Origin: Symbiodinium natans
Lineage: Eukaryota > Sar > Dinophyceae > Suessiales > Symbiodiniaceae
Length of the DNA: 64,000 nucleotides
NCBI GenBank assembly: GCA_905221605.1
Contig: CAJNDS010000263.1
Span: 1 to 64,000, forward strand
Reading direction: 5' to 3'
Shown piece after piece: positions 1-10,120 of the stretch. Under the pieces are notes generated by a model. That model did not search any database and was not told the origin of the DNA. It worked only from the letters and a program-made list of their open reading frames with translations. Each line of letters starts with the position of its first letter. Within the stretch, counting starts at the first letter, position 1. A program made the position numbers and the translations under genes.

Positions 1-62
1 TCATCATCTCCATCATCTTCATCATCTTCATGATCTGCTTCATCTGCTTCATCCTTCATCTG
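1..62. repeat. TCATC/TCT-rich trinucleotide tract
   Basis: The first 60 bases are an imperfect run of TCA/TCT trinucleotides (repeated CATCATCTTCAT). It is simple sequence, cut by the window edge, and precedes the 87-bp array. Confidence 0.8.
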
Positions 63-105
63 TTTCTTATGTTTCATTGCTTCTTGGGGCCCAGGAGGGC
101 CTGGG

Positions 106-1705
106 GCAGGAGCAACTTTGCCGGTCAAAACTTGCCGGGATCCCCTTGGCACCCTGGAAAAGTGATGCAAATACCACACAAAACGGGAAAGGGTAGGAAC
201 AACTTTGTCGGTCAAAATTTGCCGGGATCCCCTTGGCACCCCGGAAAAGTCCTGCAAATACCACACAAAACGGGAAAGGGTAGGAACAACTTTGCCGGTC
301 AAAATTTGCCGGGATCCCCTTGGCACTCGGGAAAAGTGATGCAAATGCCACACAAAACGGAAACGGGTAGGAACAACTTTGCGGGTCAAAATTTGCCGGG
401 ACCCCCTTGGCACCCGGGAAAAGTGATGCAAATACCACACAAAACGGGAACGGGTAGGAACAACTTTGCGGGTCAAAATTTGCCGGGATTCCCTTGGCAC
501 CCTAGAAAAGTCCTGCAAATACCACACAAAACGGGAAAGGGTAGGAACAACTTTGCCGGTCAAAATTTGCCGGGATTCCCTTGGCACCCTAGAAAAGTGA
601 TGCAAATACTACACAAAACGGGAAAGGGTAGGAACAACTTTGCCGGTCAAAATTTGCCGGGATCCCCTTGGCACCCTGGAAAAGTGATGCAAATACCACA
701 CAAAACGGGAACGGGTAGGAACAACTTTGCCGGTCAAAATTTGCCGGGATTCCCTTGGCACCCGGGAAAAGTCCTGCAAATACCACACAAAACGGGAAAG
801 GGTAGGAACAACTTTGCGGGTCAAAATTTGCCGGGATTCCCTTGGCACCCTGGAAAAGTCCTGCAAATACCACACAAAACGGGAAAGGGTAGGAACAACT
901 TTGCCGGTCAAAATTTGCCGGGATCCCCTTGGCACTCGGGAAAAGTGATGCAAATGCCACACAAAACGGGAACGGGTAGGAACAACTTTGCGGGTCAAAA
1001 TTTGCCGGGACCCCCTTGGCACCCGGGAAAAGTGATGCAATCCCACACAAAACGGGAACGGGTAGGAACAACTTTGCGGGTCAAAATTTGCCGGGACCCC
1101 CTTGGCACCCGGGAAAAGTGATGCAAATACCACACAAAACGGGAAAGGGTAGGAACAACTTTGCCGGTCAAAATTTGCCGGGATTGCCTTGGCACCCTGG
1201 AAAAGTGATGCAAATACCACACAAAACGGGAACGGGTAGGAACAACTTTGCCGGTCAAAATTTGCCGGGATTCCCTTGGCACCCTGGAAAAGTCCTGCAA
1301 ATAGCACACAAAACGGGAAAGGGTAGGAACAACTTTGCCGGTCAAAATTTGCCGGGATCCCCTTGGCACTCGGGAAAAGTGATGCAAATACCACACAAAA
1401 CGGGAACGGGTAGGAACAACTTTGCGGGTCAAAATTTGCCGGGACTCCCTTGGCACCCTGGAAAAGTGATGCAAATACCACACAAAACGGGAAAGGGTAG
1501 GAACAACTTTGCCGGTCAAAATTTGCCGGGATCCCCTTGGCACCATGGAAAAGTGATGCAAATACCACACAAAACGGGAACGGGTAGGAACAACATTTGC
1601 CGGTCAAAATTTGCCGGGATTCCCTTGGCACCCTGGAAAAGTCCTGCAAATACCACACAAAACGGGACAGGGTAGGAACAACTTTGCGGGTCGAAATTTG
1701 CCGGG
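106..1705. repeat. 87-bp tandem array, about 19 units (minisatellite)
   Basis: The string GGTAGGAACAACTTTG recurs every 87 bp (194, 281, 368, 455 and on to 1673), giving about 19 units. The only length change is a one-base insertion near 1590. Units differ at a few diagnostic sites: CCGGTC or CGGGTC, GTGATG or GTCCTG, and GGGAAAG or GGGAACG. A rarer ACTCGGG variant appears in units 3, 10 and 15, which suggests block-wise amplification. Because 87 is a multiple of three, several frames stay open on both strands (363 aa on +, up to 395 aa on -). I read these as artefacts of the period, not genes: there is no codon bias, domain or flanking gene structure. Confidence 0.95.
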
Positions 1706-1734
1706 CCCGCAGTGGCGCTCTGGAAAGCCAAATC

Positions 1735-2118
1735 GGGCTGCTCGTCGTACGCGATGAGAAATGCGCGGCTCGATTTGGCCAAATTTTGCCCGGCAAGATT
1801 TGGCCAAATCGGGCCCCTGGACATTGAAATGAAATTGATTGTTTAAATTCCCCGATACTAAATCACGAGCCCGGGCCTCCCCCTCAATACTAAATTACGA
1901 GCCCGGGTCTCCCTTCTCTTCTCTTGTTCTCTTTTAAATCTCAAAATCACACCAAAGGAAGCTTCTTTTCCTTATTGAATGAAAAAGAAAAAGAAGAAAA
2001 GAGATAGGTAAAGACACTGAAGAGCTCCACTGCCTATTGTTTCATTCCTTTCCTCTCTTTCTATGTGTTGTTGTCCTTGTCGTTTCAGAAAGCTAGCAAA
2101 ATAAGGGCAAGGGGGCTT
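1735..2118. repeat. Duplicated block, copy 1
   Basis: This block matches 2482-2865 at a constant offset of 747 bp with few differences. It starts at the GCTGCTCGTCGTACGCGATG motif and runs through a CCCGATACTAAATCACGAG segment into a pyrimidine-rich part that ends in AAGGGCAAGGGGGCTT. It carries no gene. Confidence 0.9.
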
Positions 2119-2219
2119 TAAATTATTAAAATTATTTAATTCCACCCTGGAATTAAATAATTTAAATCATTTAAATAATTTAAATAATTTAAATCCGAAA
2201 AGGGGGGGGGCCAAAAGTG

Positions 2220-2565
2220 CCCGGAGGCTGCCCGGCACAATTTGGCCAAATCGAGCCGCGATAGTTTAAATAATTTCGGGCCTCCAGAAAGGCGCGGCTC
2301 GATTTGGCCAAATTTTGCCGGGCAGCCTCCGGGCAAGATTTGGCCAAATCGAGCCGCGCATTTCTCATCGCATACGAAGGGCAGCCCGATTTGGCCAAAT
2401 TTTGCCCGGAGGCTGCCCGGCAAAATTTGGCCAAATCGAGCCGCGCTTTTCAGCAGCCTGCGGGCAAAATTTGGCCTAATCAGGCTGCTCGTCGTACGCG
2501 ATGAGAAATGCGCGGCTCGATTTGGCCAAATTTTGCCCGGCAAAATTTGGCCAAATCGGGCCCCT
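2220..2565. repeat. Cluster of TTTGGCCAAA palindromes
   Basis: About nine copies of the palindrome ATTTGGCCAAAT, alternately followed by TTTTGCCGGGC and preceded by its complement, are packed into about 340 bp. Two more copies lie at 1769-1810. Adjacent copies are inverted relative to each other, so the segment could form nested hairpins. The TTTTGC(C)CGG motif resembles the reverse complement of the core of the neighbouring 87-bp array, suggesting a shared origin. Translations of this segment are repeat artefacts. Confidence 0.8.
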
Positions 2566-2865
2566 GGACATTGAAATGAAATTGATTTTTTAAATTCCCC
2601 GATACTAAATCACGAGCCCGGGCCTCCCCCTCAATACTAAATTTCGAGCCCGGGTCTCCCTTCTCTTCTCTTGTTCTCTTTTAATTCTCAAATCACACCA
2701 AAGGAAGCTTCTTTTCCTTATTGTTTGAAAAAGCAAAAGAAGAAAAGAGATAGGTCAAGACCCTGAAGAGCTCCACTGCCTATTGTTTCATTCCTTTTCC
2801 TCTCTTTCTATGTGTTGTTTTCCTTGTCGTTTCAGAAAGCTAGCAAAATAAGGGCAAGGGGGCTT
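2482..2865. repeat. Duplicated block, copy 2
   Basis: Second copy of the 1735-2118 block. Beyond 2865 it continues as TCCTGAAGAGGAGAGAGGG, which copy 1 lacks. From 2661 onward it also matches 4581-4913 at an offset of 1920 bp. Confidence 0.9.
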
Positions 2866-5560
2866 CCTGAAGAGGAGAGAGGGCGCCTTTTTTTTTTTAC
2901 TTATAGAGGGAAAAGCGAGAGACAAGGAAGGGACAGATGATAGATAAAGAAGAGTGCTATCCGTCTCCTTGTTTCTTGTGTCTTCTCTTCTTTTCAGTTC
3001 ATCATATTCCTCTTTTCGGCCTGTCTCTTCTGCTCTTTTCCTTACCCTTCTCCTTTTCAAGTTCTTCCTTTTTCGTTTTTCTGTTTCGAAAAGAAAGAGG
3101 GAAGGGAGAGAGAAGGGAGAGAGGATAGATAAAGAAGAGTGCCATTTTCTTTGCGCCTTGTTTTGTCTCTCCATCTTCTTTGTTCATCTCTCTTTTCTAT
3201 TCTTTTCTTGGCTCTTCCCATTAGAATTGTGTTCCTTTTATCTCTCCTCTCTCCTTCTCTTTCCCTTCTCTTCTCCTGTTCCCCTTTAAATGACAAAAAC
3301 ACGAGAAAGGAAGAACAAGAGAGGAATGGAGGCCCTTTTCCTGAATTCTCCTGTTGCAATGAATAAGGAAAAGAGCATAGGAGATAAGGAAGGGAATTGT
3401 GGGCGATGGAACGGGTGTCCTTTTTGATAGTTTTCTGCATCTTCAAGGAAGAAAAAGGACACCCGCCCAAGAAGGAAAAGTAACATAAGAGATAGGGAGG
3501 AAATTGAAAAGCTCCTCTCTTTACCTAGTCATTCCCTGTCCTCTCTTCTTTTTTGTTGTTTTTCTTATTCGCTTCAAAAAGCAAAATAACAAAATAAGGG
3601 AAAGGCGATTTCCTGAAGAGGAAGAAGGGCGCCTACCTGTGAATAGCAAGGTTGATTTTTTCTAATTAGGGAGAGACTTGCCCCGCCTGAGCCTCCCTGG
3701 CCTGCTTGTTGTGGCCACATTCCGGTACAGTTGCGCTTCCAGAAAAATGGCATCCTTGTTATCTCCTCTCACTTCCCTTTCCCTTCTCTCCTTCTGTTTC
3801 CTTCTGACTGATAAACCACAAGAAAGGAACTTGTATGATAAGGCAGTGGAAGGGTAAGCAGAGGGTGACTCCTGGCGCGTGGACCGGTCCATACTTCGTC
3901 ATACCCCTCCTCTCGGCCTATCTCTTCTGTTCCTTTCCTTACCCTTCTCCTTCTCATAGTTCTTCCTTTTTGTTCTCTTATTTCGAAAAGAAAGATGGCA
4001 GGGAGAGATAAGGAAGAGAGGATAGATAAAGAGTGAGTGCCATTTTCTCTGCGCCTTGTTTTGTCTCTCCCTCTTCTCTATTCATCTCTCTTCTATTCTT
4101 TTCTTTGCTCTTCCCATTAACAATGCAATCCTTTTGTCTCTCCTCTCTCCTTCTCTCTCCCTTCTCTTCTCCTGTTCCCCTTTAAATGACAAAAACGCAA
4201 GAAAGGAAGAACAAGAGGGGAATGGAGGCCATGTTCCTTTCTTTTCCAATGGATGGGGAAAGTGAGCGGGGTTGGCTCCTTGTCCGTAGACCCTCCCCAC
4301 GCTGCAGCAAATCCCTCCTCTCGCCCTATCGCCTCTGTTCTTTTCCTTGTTCCCAAACGGAAAAAGAAAATGGGTTCCTTTACATGTTCATTGTTCTTCC
4401 TTTTGTTTTCTATTTAAAAGGGAAAGATAAGAAAGAGAGGAAAGAAGAAAACGAGCACCATCCTCTCTTTGCCTGATTTTGCACCTCCCTCTCCTGTCTT
4501 CATTTCTCTTCCATGACTTTCATTGCTCTTCCCATGAAAATTGTTTCCTTTTGATCTCTCCTCTCTCCTTTCTCTCTCCCTTCTCTTCTCTTGTTCTCTT
4601 TTGAATCTCAAAATCACACCAAAGGAAGCTTCTTTTCCTTATTGAATTAAAAAGAAAAAGAAGAAAAGAGATAGGTAAAGACACTGAAGAGCTCCACTGC
4701 CTATTGTTTCATTCCTTTCCTCTCTTTCTATGTGTTGTTTTCCTTGTCGTTTCAGAAAGCTAGCAAAATAAGGGCAAGGGGGCTTCCTGAAGAGGAGAGA
4801 GGGCACCTATTTTTTAATTATAGAGGGAAAAGCGAGAGACAAGGAAGGGACAGATGATAGATAAAGAAGAGTGCTATCCGTCTCCTTGTTTATTGTGTCT
4901 TCTCTTCTTTTCAGTACCCCTCCAGAAAATTCAAATGGCCTCCTTGTTGTCTCTCCTCTCTCACTTCCCTTGCCCTTCTCTCCTTCTGTTACCTTTTAAC
5001 TAATATAACACAAGAAAGGAACTTGTATGATAAAGCAGTGGAAGGGTAAGCAGAGAGTGACTCCTTGCGCGTGGACCTTGCCCATACTTCATCATATCCC
5101 TCTTTTCGGCCTGTCTCTTCTGCTCTTTTCCTTACCCTTCTCCTTTTCAAGTTCTTCCTTTTTCGTTTTTCTGTTTCGAAAAGAAAGAGGGAAGGGAGAG
5201 AGAAGGGAGAGAGGATAGATAAAGAAGAGTGCCATTTTCTTTGCGCCTTGTTTTGTCTCTCCATCTTCTTTGTTCATCTCTCTTTTCTATTCTTTTCTTG
5301 GCTCTTCCCATTAAAATTGTCTTCCTTTTATCTCTCCTCTCTCCTTCTCTTTCCCCTCTCTTCTCCTGTTCCCCTTTAAATGACAAAAACACAAGAAAGG
5401 AAGAACAAGAGGGGAATGGAGGCCCTTTTCCTGTATTCTCCTGTTGCAATGAATACAGAAAAGAGCATAGGAGATAAGGAAGGGAATTGAGGAGCTCCTT
5501 TCGCTACTTTCTTATGCCCTTTCCTTTGTATCTACCACACAAAAACACCACTCTCAGCTT
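2866..5560. repeat. Polypyrimidine/polypurine mosaic of duplicated modules
   Basis: This 2.7-kb stretch is strongly strand-asymmetric (CTTTTCC-type runs alternating with AAGAAAGG-type runs). It is built from repeated modules: 3004-3400 matches 5094-5490 at an offset of 2090, 2661-2995 matches 4581-4913, and 3830-3990 is a diverged copy of 5015-5180. The many open frames translate to Ser/Leu/Phe- or Lys/Arg/Glu-rich low-complexity protein and shift with every indel between copies, so I call no gene here. Confidence 0.85.
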
Positions 5561-7010
5561 CCAAGAATACTCTCGTGGAGACGCATTGGTTAGTCTAAAA
5601 ACCCGAGTCTCTGCTTCCAAATAGACCCTATTTAAGCCACCCACCCCCCCCCCCCCGTTTGCTCTTTCTCTTTCTTACTCTCAGGTTCGGACGTTTGGGC
5701 CGTGCGGTTTCTGCATCGCTTCGGGCGGCTGAAGGCGGCATAGAGCCTCTTTAGGCAGCCTGGTGAGAGCAGTACCCAGAGTTCTCAAAGAATGAGGGGG
5801 GGGGGGTGTTCTGGTGGTCGGGCGCTCACCTACAAAGCATCAGGGTGCAGTTCAAGTAGAGGATCACTCGAAATCTTGGTGCGGCATCCTTGGACACGAC
5901 TCTCGGACACGACTCTCTTGCCGTCTGTATCTGGCGTTTGTCTCTGGCAGGGGCCAGCTGTTCGCTGCAGCAGCTGAGTGAGGACTGGAGTGGCCCAGGG
6001 CTTAAGGAGTCCTCAGGGTACCTTCCACAGCCATTTGCTCATTTTGTGGCAGCGATGGCACTCGGGAGCCTTTGTGCCATGTACGGCGTTTATCGGATGC
6101 CTGAATTGTTACACCTCATGCGTGCTGTCGAGCTTGAGGCTTGCAACTTGCGATGTGGCATGAGCTCTTTACAGCTAGCTTCCTTGAGGGTTCTGCTAGC
6201 CCCCAGAAAGCGTCAGTGGCAGGACAAGCGGGTTCACCAAGAGCACCTTGGCTGCAAACAAAGAGTGCAGTCTCTGCTTGGTTTTTGGAGCTGGCAGAGG
6301 GAGTTGTAAAGGGCAGACGCTTTGTCAAAAAGAATGTGTGGTCCCAGAGAAACACACAATTTCAAAGACTTTTCACAGGTGGCCAGATCCTTCAGTGCTC
6401 TTCACCTCTTCACCTCTGCTTTGAGGTGGAAGGATCTAGAGAAGTGCGGCATGGTCAAGTCCAACAGCATCCCGGCAAAATGGGGAGGGCTGACGGTTCC
6501 CGAAGCTGGACTCGGATTGTGAGTGCTTCCGAAGCAGAGGCCAGCTGAAGACCTTCCTTTCGGAGCGGGCGACCTCCTTCGAGGACGGGTTGGGAGGGGA
6601 CACAAATCATTGGATCCAGAGCTGTATCACCTCGTACGCCATGACCGAGACAGTCACCTGTCGATTCGCATCCCGCCACAACATGTCTCCATCCTTTTGG
6701 CCGCAGGTGTCAAGCAATGCTGCCGGGCAGGCGCATCCAAAAGAAGTCAGATCGTTGCCATGTCTTGGGTCTCCTGTAGGCATGGAGTCAGTGAACACGA
6801 AAGTGCTACAGGTGAAAGCTCTTTGTGTGCTGAAGCTGAGAATATGCGGCATGGATCCAACATTCATGGGACTACTGATGGCTACTGTAGGCAGCTGGGC
6901 AGGATGGGCGATCTCTTGCAGGCAACGTTGAGATCTGCGGATGTTCGTGGCTTAGGCTCGCAAGCGCAGGAGAGGAAGCATCGCAACACGTGAGAGGAGT
7001 CCTTCCAGCC
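5561..7010. other. Intergenic; no recognisable gene
   Basis: Composition becomes ordinary high-GC sequence after 5560. A 13-C run near 5644-5656 and a G run near 5797-5806 are the only low-complexity features. Short open frames on both strands show no domain, repeat or exon-like pattern. The last few hundred bases should contain the promoter and trans-splice acceptor of the downstream petL-like gene, but no motif was clear enough to call. Confidence 0.5.
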
Positions 7011-7331
7011 ATGGCGACAAGACCGCGATCCGGGCTCCTGGCATCGCTGATGGTGTCCCTGCTCGGCCTCGTGTCCCTGCAGGCTCTGCAGGCCTTCGTG
7101 CCGGCGCCGCAGGCCCAGTCTCCTCCTCTGCGGGGTCTGGCCGCAGCCGCCAGCATCGCCAGCATCGCCTCCGCACCCGGTGTGGCCTCAGCAGGTGACG
7201 AGTATCTCAACTATAACATGACGGGGGAGTTCACGCCCTTCATGGTCATCGGGTACTTTGGCCTGACCACCTTCCTCACCGCCTTCGCTTTTGGCTCCTA
7301 CCTCGTGCTGACGAAGCTGAAGATCATCTGA
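7011..7331 (+). CDS. petL: Plastid-targeted PetL-like cytochrome b6f subunit, nucleus-encoded
   Basis: Single-exon frame of 106 residues; ATG 7011 is the first ATG in frame. Residues 1-28 are a signal peptide (basic start, then a Leu/Val/Ser-rich core). Phe29 at the predicted cleavage point (FVPAPQ) is the aromatic residue expected at the start of a transit peptide in red-lineage complex plastids. Residues 29-61 are Ala/Ser/Pro-rich and end in an AxA site (GVASA), as expected for a thylakoid-processing signal. The mature part is about 45 residues: a short acidic lumenal N-terminus (GDEYLNYN), one membrane helix, and the ending TKLKII. From YFG to the C-terminus it has 25 residues, the same as plant PetL (YFG...KIRLI). 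PetL is a small peripheral subunit that stabilises the b6f complex. Orientation (N-terminus lumenal) fits the leader. Other small thylakoid subunits remain possible. Confidence 0.65.
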   Translation: MATRPRSGLLASLMVSLLGLVSLQALQAFVPAPQAQSPPLRGLAAAASIASIASAPGVASAGDEYLNYNMTGEFTPFMVIGYFGLTTFLTAFAFGSYLVLTKLKII

Positions 7332-7836
7332 GAAGAACGCTTGAGCGCTCCTGCCTGTGATAATTTTCCAAAATATGTCGTAGCTTCCTGCACTAGCAAC
7401 TGAAAAGAGTCGACTCCGAGCACCGAAGAAGTGGAACTGAGCATCGGTGAAAGGGCTTGGCTATGGAGGGTCCTATGCCTTGCCAAGTAAAAGCTGCAGA
7501 ACACTGCGACAGGTTTTCGTCAAGCTGGTCGGAGAGGCTGGGACACAAACAGGGTCTCGTCTTTGAAGGAAAGGCGGTCAATCAGCTAGATTCGGCCGTG
7601 ACGTGGGTAGCAAAAGGCCTCATCGCATGCACTGACATCCATTCGTCTCAGGACTGAGCATGCCTGCATAACCTAGGCGGCCCCCCACAGGGTACGTGCA
7701 CTTATGATTTGCGCAGCAACCATTGTCGTCCTGGCTCCTCGCTAGGCCTCGCCGGCTGGTGGAGAGGTCCCTTGGAGGGGTCTTTCGATTTGTTCGAAGC
7801 GAGTAGTAGCGCAATGGAGTGAACAACGCGGCACAG
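7332..7836. other. 3' flank of petL-like gene; nothing recognised
   Basis: Non-coding or unresolved. No AATAAA-type signal was evident, and short open frames on both strands lack recognisable content. Confidence 0.4.
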
Positions 7837-7920
7837 GTTCCTGCCATCGACGCCTACCTCCGCAAAGCCGGGGGCTCCGAGCGCGTCTCGCGGCTGGCGG
7901 TGCTTTTTGGTGTTGACGAG
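7837..7920 (+). CDS. Probable internal exon, unidentified gene
   Basis: 28 codons bounded by an AG|G acceptor (CACAG|GTT) and a GC donor (GAG|GCC). The peptide, including AIDAYLRKAGGSERV and RLAVLFGVDE, has balanced amino-acid use unlike flanking sequence. It may be an upstream exon of the U2SURP-like gene that follows, or the end of another gene. I do not recognise the domain. About 960 bases separate it from the next supported exon. Confidence 0.45.
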
Positions 7921-8884
7921 GCCTCTCCGGTTAAGGGATGATCATTGGTTGCCAATTGGTTGCCACTAGCTTTACTAGGCACCTTTAGCCAAGTCACCCG
8001 GCCGCACAATCGGCATTGCAGCGCCACAGCCCATCTTTAGAGAGGCAGCCTTGGCACGTCACTTCTGCATCTACGAGGCCTGGATTGTGAGAGACATGTT
8101 GGCTCCTGAGCCCCATTCCCGAACGAGCCACCTTGAAGGAGAACGGGCGCAAGTACGCGTCTCCCGGGCAACTTGGTGGCAGAGTTGACACAGGGCTTTT
8201 TTGAGTTCCTCTGCCCCCAAAGTCCAAATTTTGCCCCTCCGCCAAGGAAAGCGTCTGGCAGTGCTCCGTCCACCGGGAACAAGCGCTCACCGGCTACGGA
8301 CAAGATAGCCGCCCGGCTGAGTAGCCCTTGTAGGGGTGCATATCCGTTGAGACTCTTCTCTAGGGAGGCCCCGACTGATAGAGTTTGTGCATCCTCCAGC
8401 TTGGAAAGGCTTGGAAAGACAGGGGCCACAGGGTCCTCAAACACACCATGCCGCGGAAGGATACAGTTGTCTCGGAGAGCTCCGTCCTCGATCGGGAGCG
8501 TGAGCTCAAGGAGCCTTGCTACAGGAACCTGCTTAAGACCCCGGTTGTTTGAATGCATGTGACTGGGGCCTTTCAAGTCGTGCCCTTGTAGCCGTACACG
8601 GAAACGCACCATGAGACATCGTTCGTCCTGCTTGCGGCTAAGCAGCGGAGAGCTCCTAGAATTTCGTGCAGACGCTTCTGCCGTTTAGACTTGGAAGCTG
8701 TGGGGCTGTCCGTGTGGCTTCTTCAATCCGTTTCATAATGAGGGCACCCTCTTCTAACTTTAAAGTCAAGGCTGCAGCTTGGAAGATGTCATTCTTTAAT
8801 GATGCCCAGCTAAAACTGTGGTCCCTCCACTGCTTCCCCTACCCCCATCCCATTCAGACCCCCAGATCAACCCTTTTACAGAAG
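7921..8884. other. Unresolved intron or intergenic DNA
   Basis: No recognisable exon. If 7837-7920 belongs to the splicing-factor gene, this is intron or holds its missing RRM and SURP exons, which I could not find. Confidence 0.35.
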
Positions 8885-9956
8885 GGATCCGAAGGAGCTG
8901 GAGACCCAACTTGCAGGGCTGACGCGGGCCCGGTGGCGGATTGCAAAGGCCTTTGGAAAAAACTCCCTGAGCCATGGGTGTAGGTCAGCGCAGGTTGTTG
9001 TTGGAGCAGCAGGCCCGGTAAGTTCTCAATACACCGTCTATGGGTAGTGTCTACCGCAGTGTCGCAGGTGTGTAAATCGAACAACCAAGGCCCACGCAAC
9101 AAGCCTTACATGTGGCAACCGTGCGGAAGGCTATGGTCTTCTGCTTAGACAGCGCTGAGAGCGCGCCGATGCTTTCACGAGCCTTGGCCAAGTCCCTCGA
9201 GGCGGGCTGTGAGTTCCCCGCACAAAGCTTTTCGAGTATCGAGATGAAGGTTTCGGGGGAAGGCGGGGACAACGACGTTGTCCGTATCCATTCGGGGCGG
9301 GCAGACCTGCCCCTCGGTCCCCTGGCCCTAGCCCCAAGAAGGAAAGAAAGGGAGAATTTCTGGCACTTTCATGTGCTTTCCAGGTGCTCTTGGGTGGGCT
9401 GGGACACAGGGCGCGCGCACGAGGGGGTTGCAGAAGGGTTGGCCCCCAAGCCTCCCTCGAAAGAAAGAAGGAGCACGAGCAACAACACAAAAAGAAAGAA
9501 GGAAAGCCAGAGAACAGAGAGAGCGAGCTACGGACCGGCAGGGACCGGCAGGAAGAAGCATAGGGTGGCTTACGCACTCAAAAGGCAAGTGATTCGTATA
9601 GGGTGTGCTCGACTGGTGATTGGGGCAACGTGCATCAAACTCGCGAAACGGAGGCTCGCACCGACCGAGCTCTGAGCGTGGCGACTGTAGTGTGGGCACA
9701 GTGCGGGGGTTATGAAAGTCCCAGTCATCCCAGTCCAGCTTGCAACCTGGAGGAGGCAGACCTGACGATCGACGCGGGCTTGGCTCGGATGCTTGACTGC
9801 CCAGGGTTTTTAGGAGTGGGGTCTGTGTTTTTTGCAAGCAGTGCCTGTAGGCTTAACTCGGCGTTTCTCGATTGACATAGAAAAGAGACTTTACTCCACC
9901 ATCGTGCTGTATTTGGTGTTCTGCAATAATACATATATATATATATATGTGTATGA

Positions 9957-9995
<39 letters not shown>

Positions 9996-10022
9996 TGTGT
10001 GTCTGTATGTTACACTTGTGGA

Positions 10023-10071
<49 letters not shown>

Positions 10072-10073
10072 CT

Positions 10074-10120
<47 letters not shown>

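Noticed and set aside
30-1121. 363-residue + frame and overlapping minus frames of up to 395 residues in the 87-bp array
   Set aside because: The frame is kept open by the 87-bp period on both strands at once; units vary without regard to codon position and there is no gene context.
106-1705. CRISPR-like array
   Set aside because: The unit is continuous 87-bp tandem sequence with no unique spacers, in a eukaryotic genome without cas genes.
2788-5477. Many 60-137-residue frames rich in Ser, Leu and Phe or Lys, Arg and Glu
   Set aside because: They follow polypyrimidine/polypurine strand bias and change between duplicated copies.
6940-7010. Relic spliced-leader sequence before the petL-like gene (TTAGGCTCGCAAG)
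   Set aside because: Only a partial resemblance to the dinoflagellate leader end; too weak to claim.
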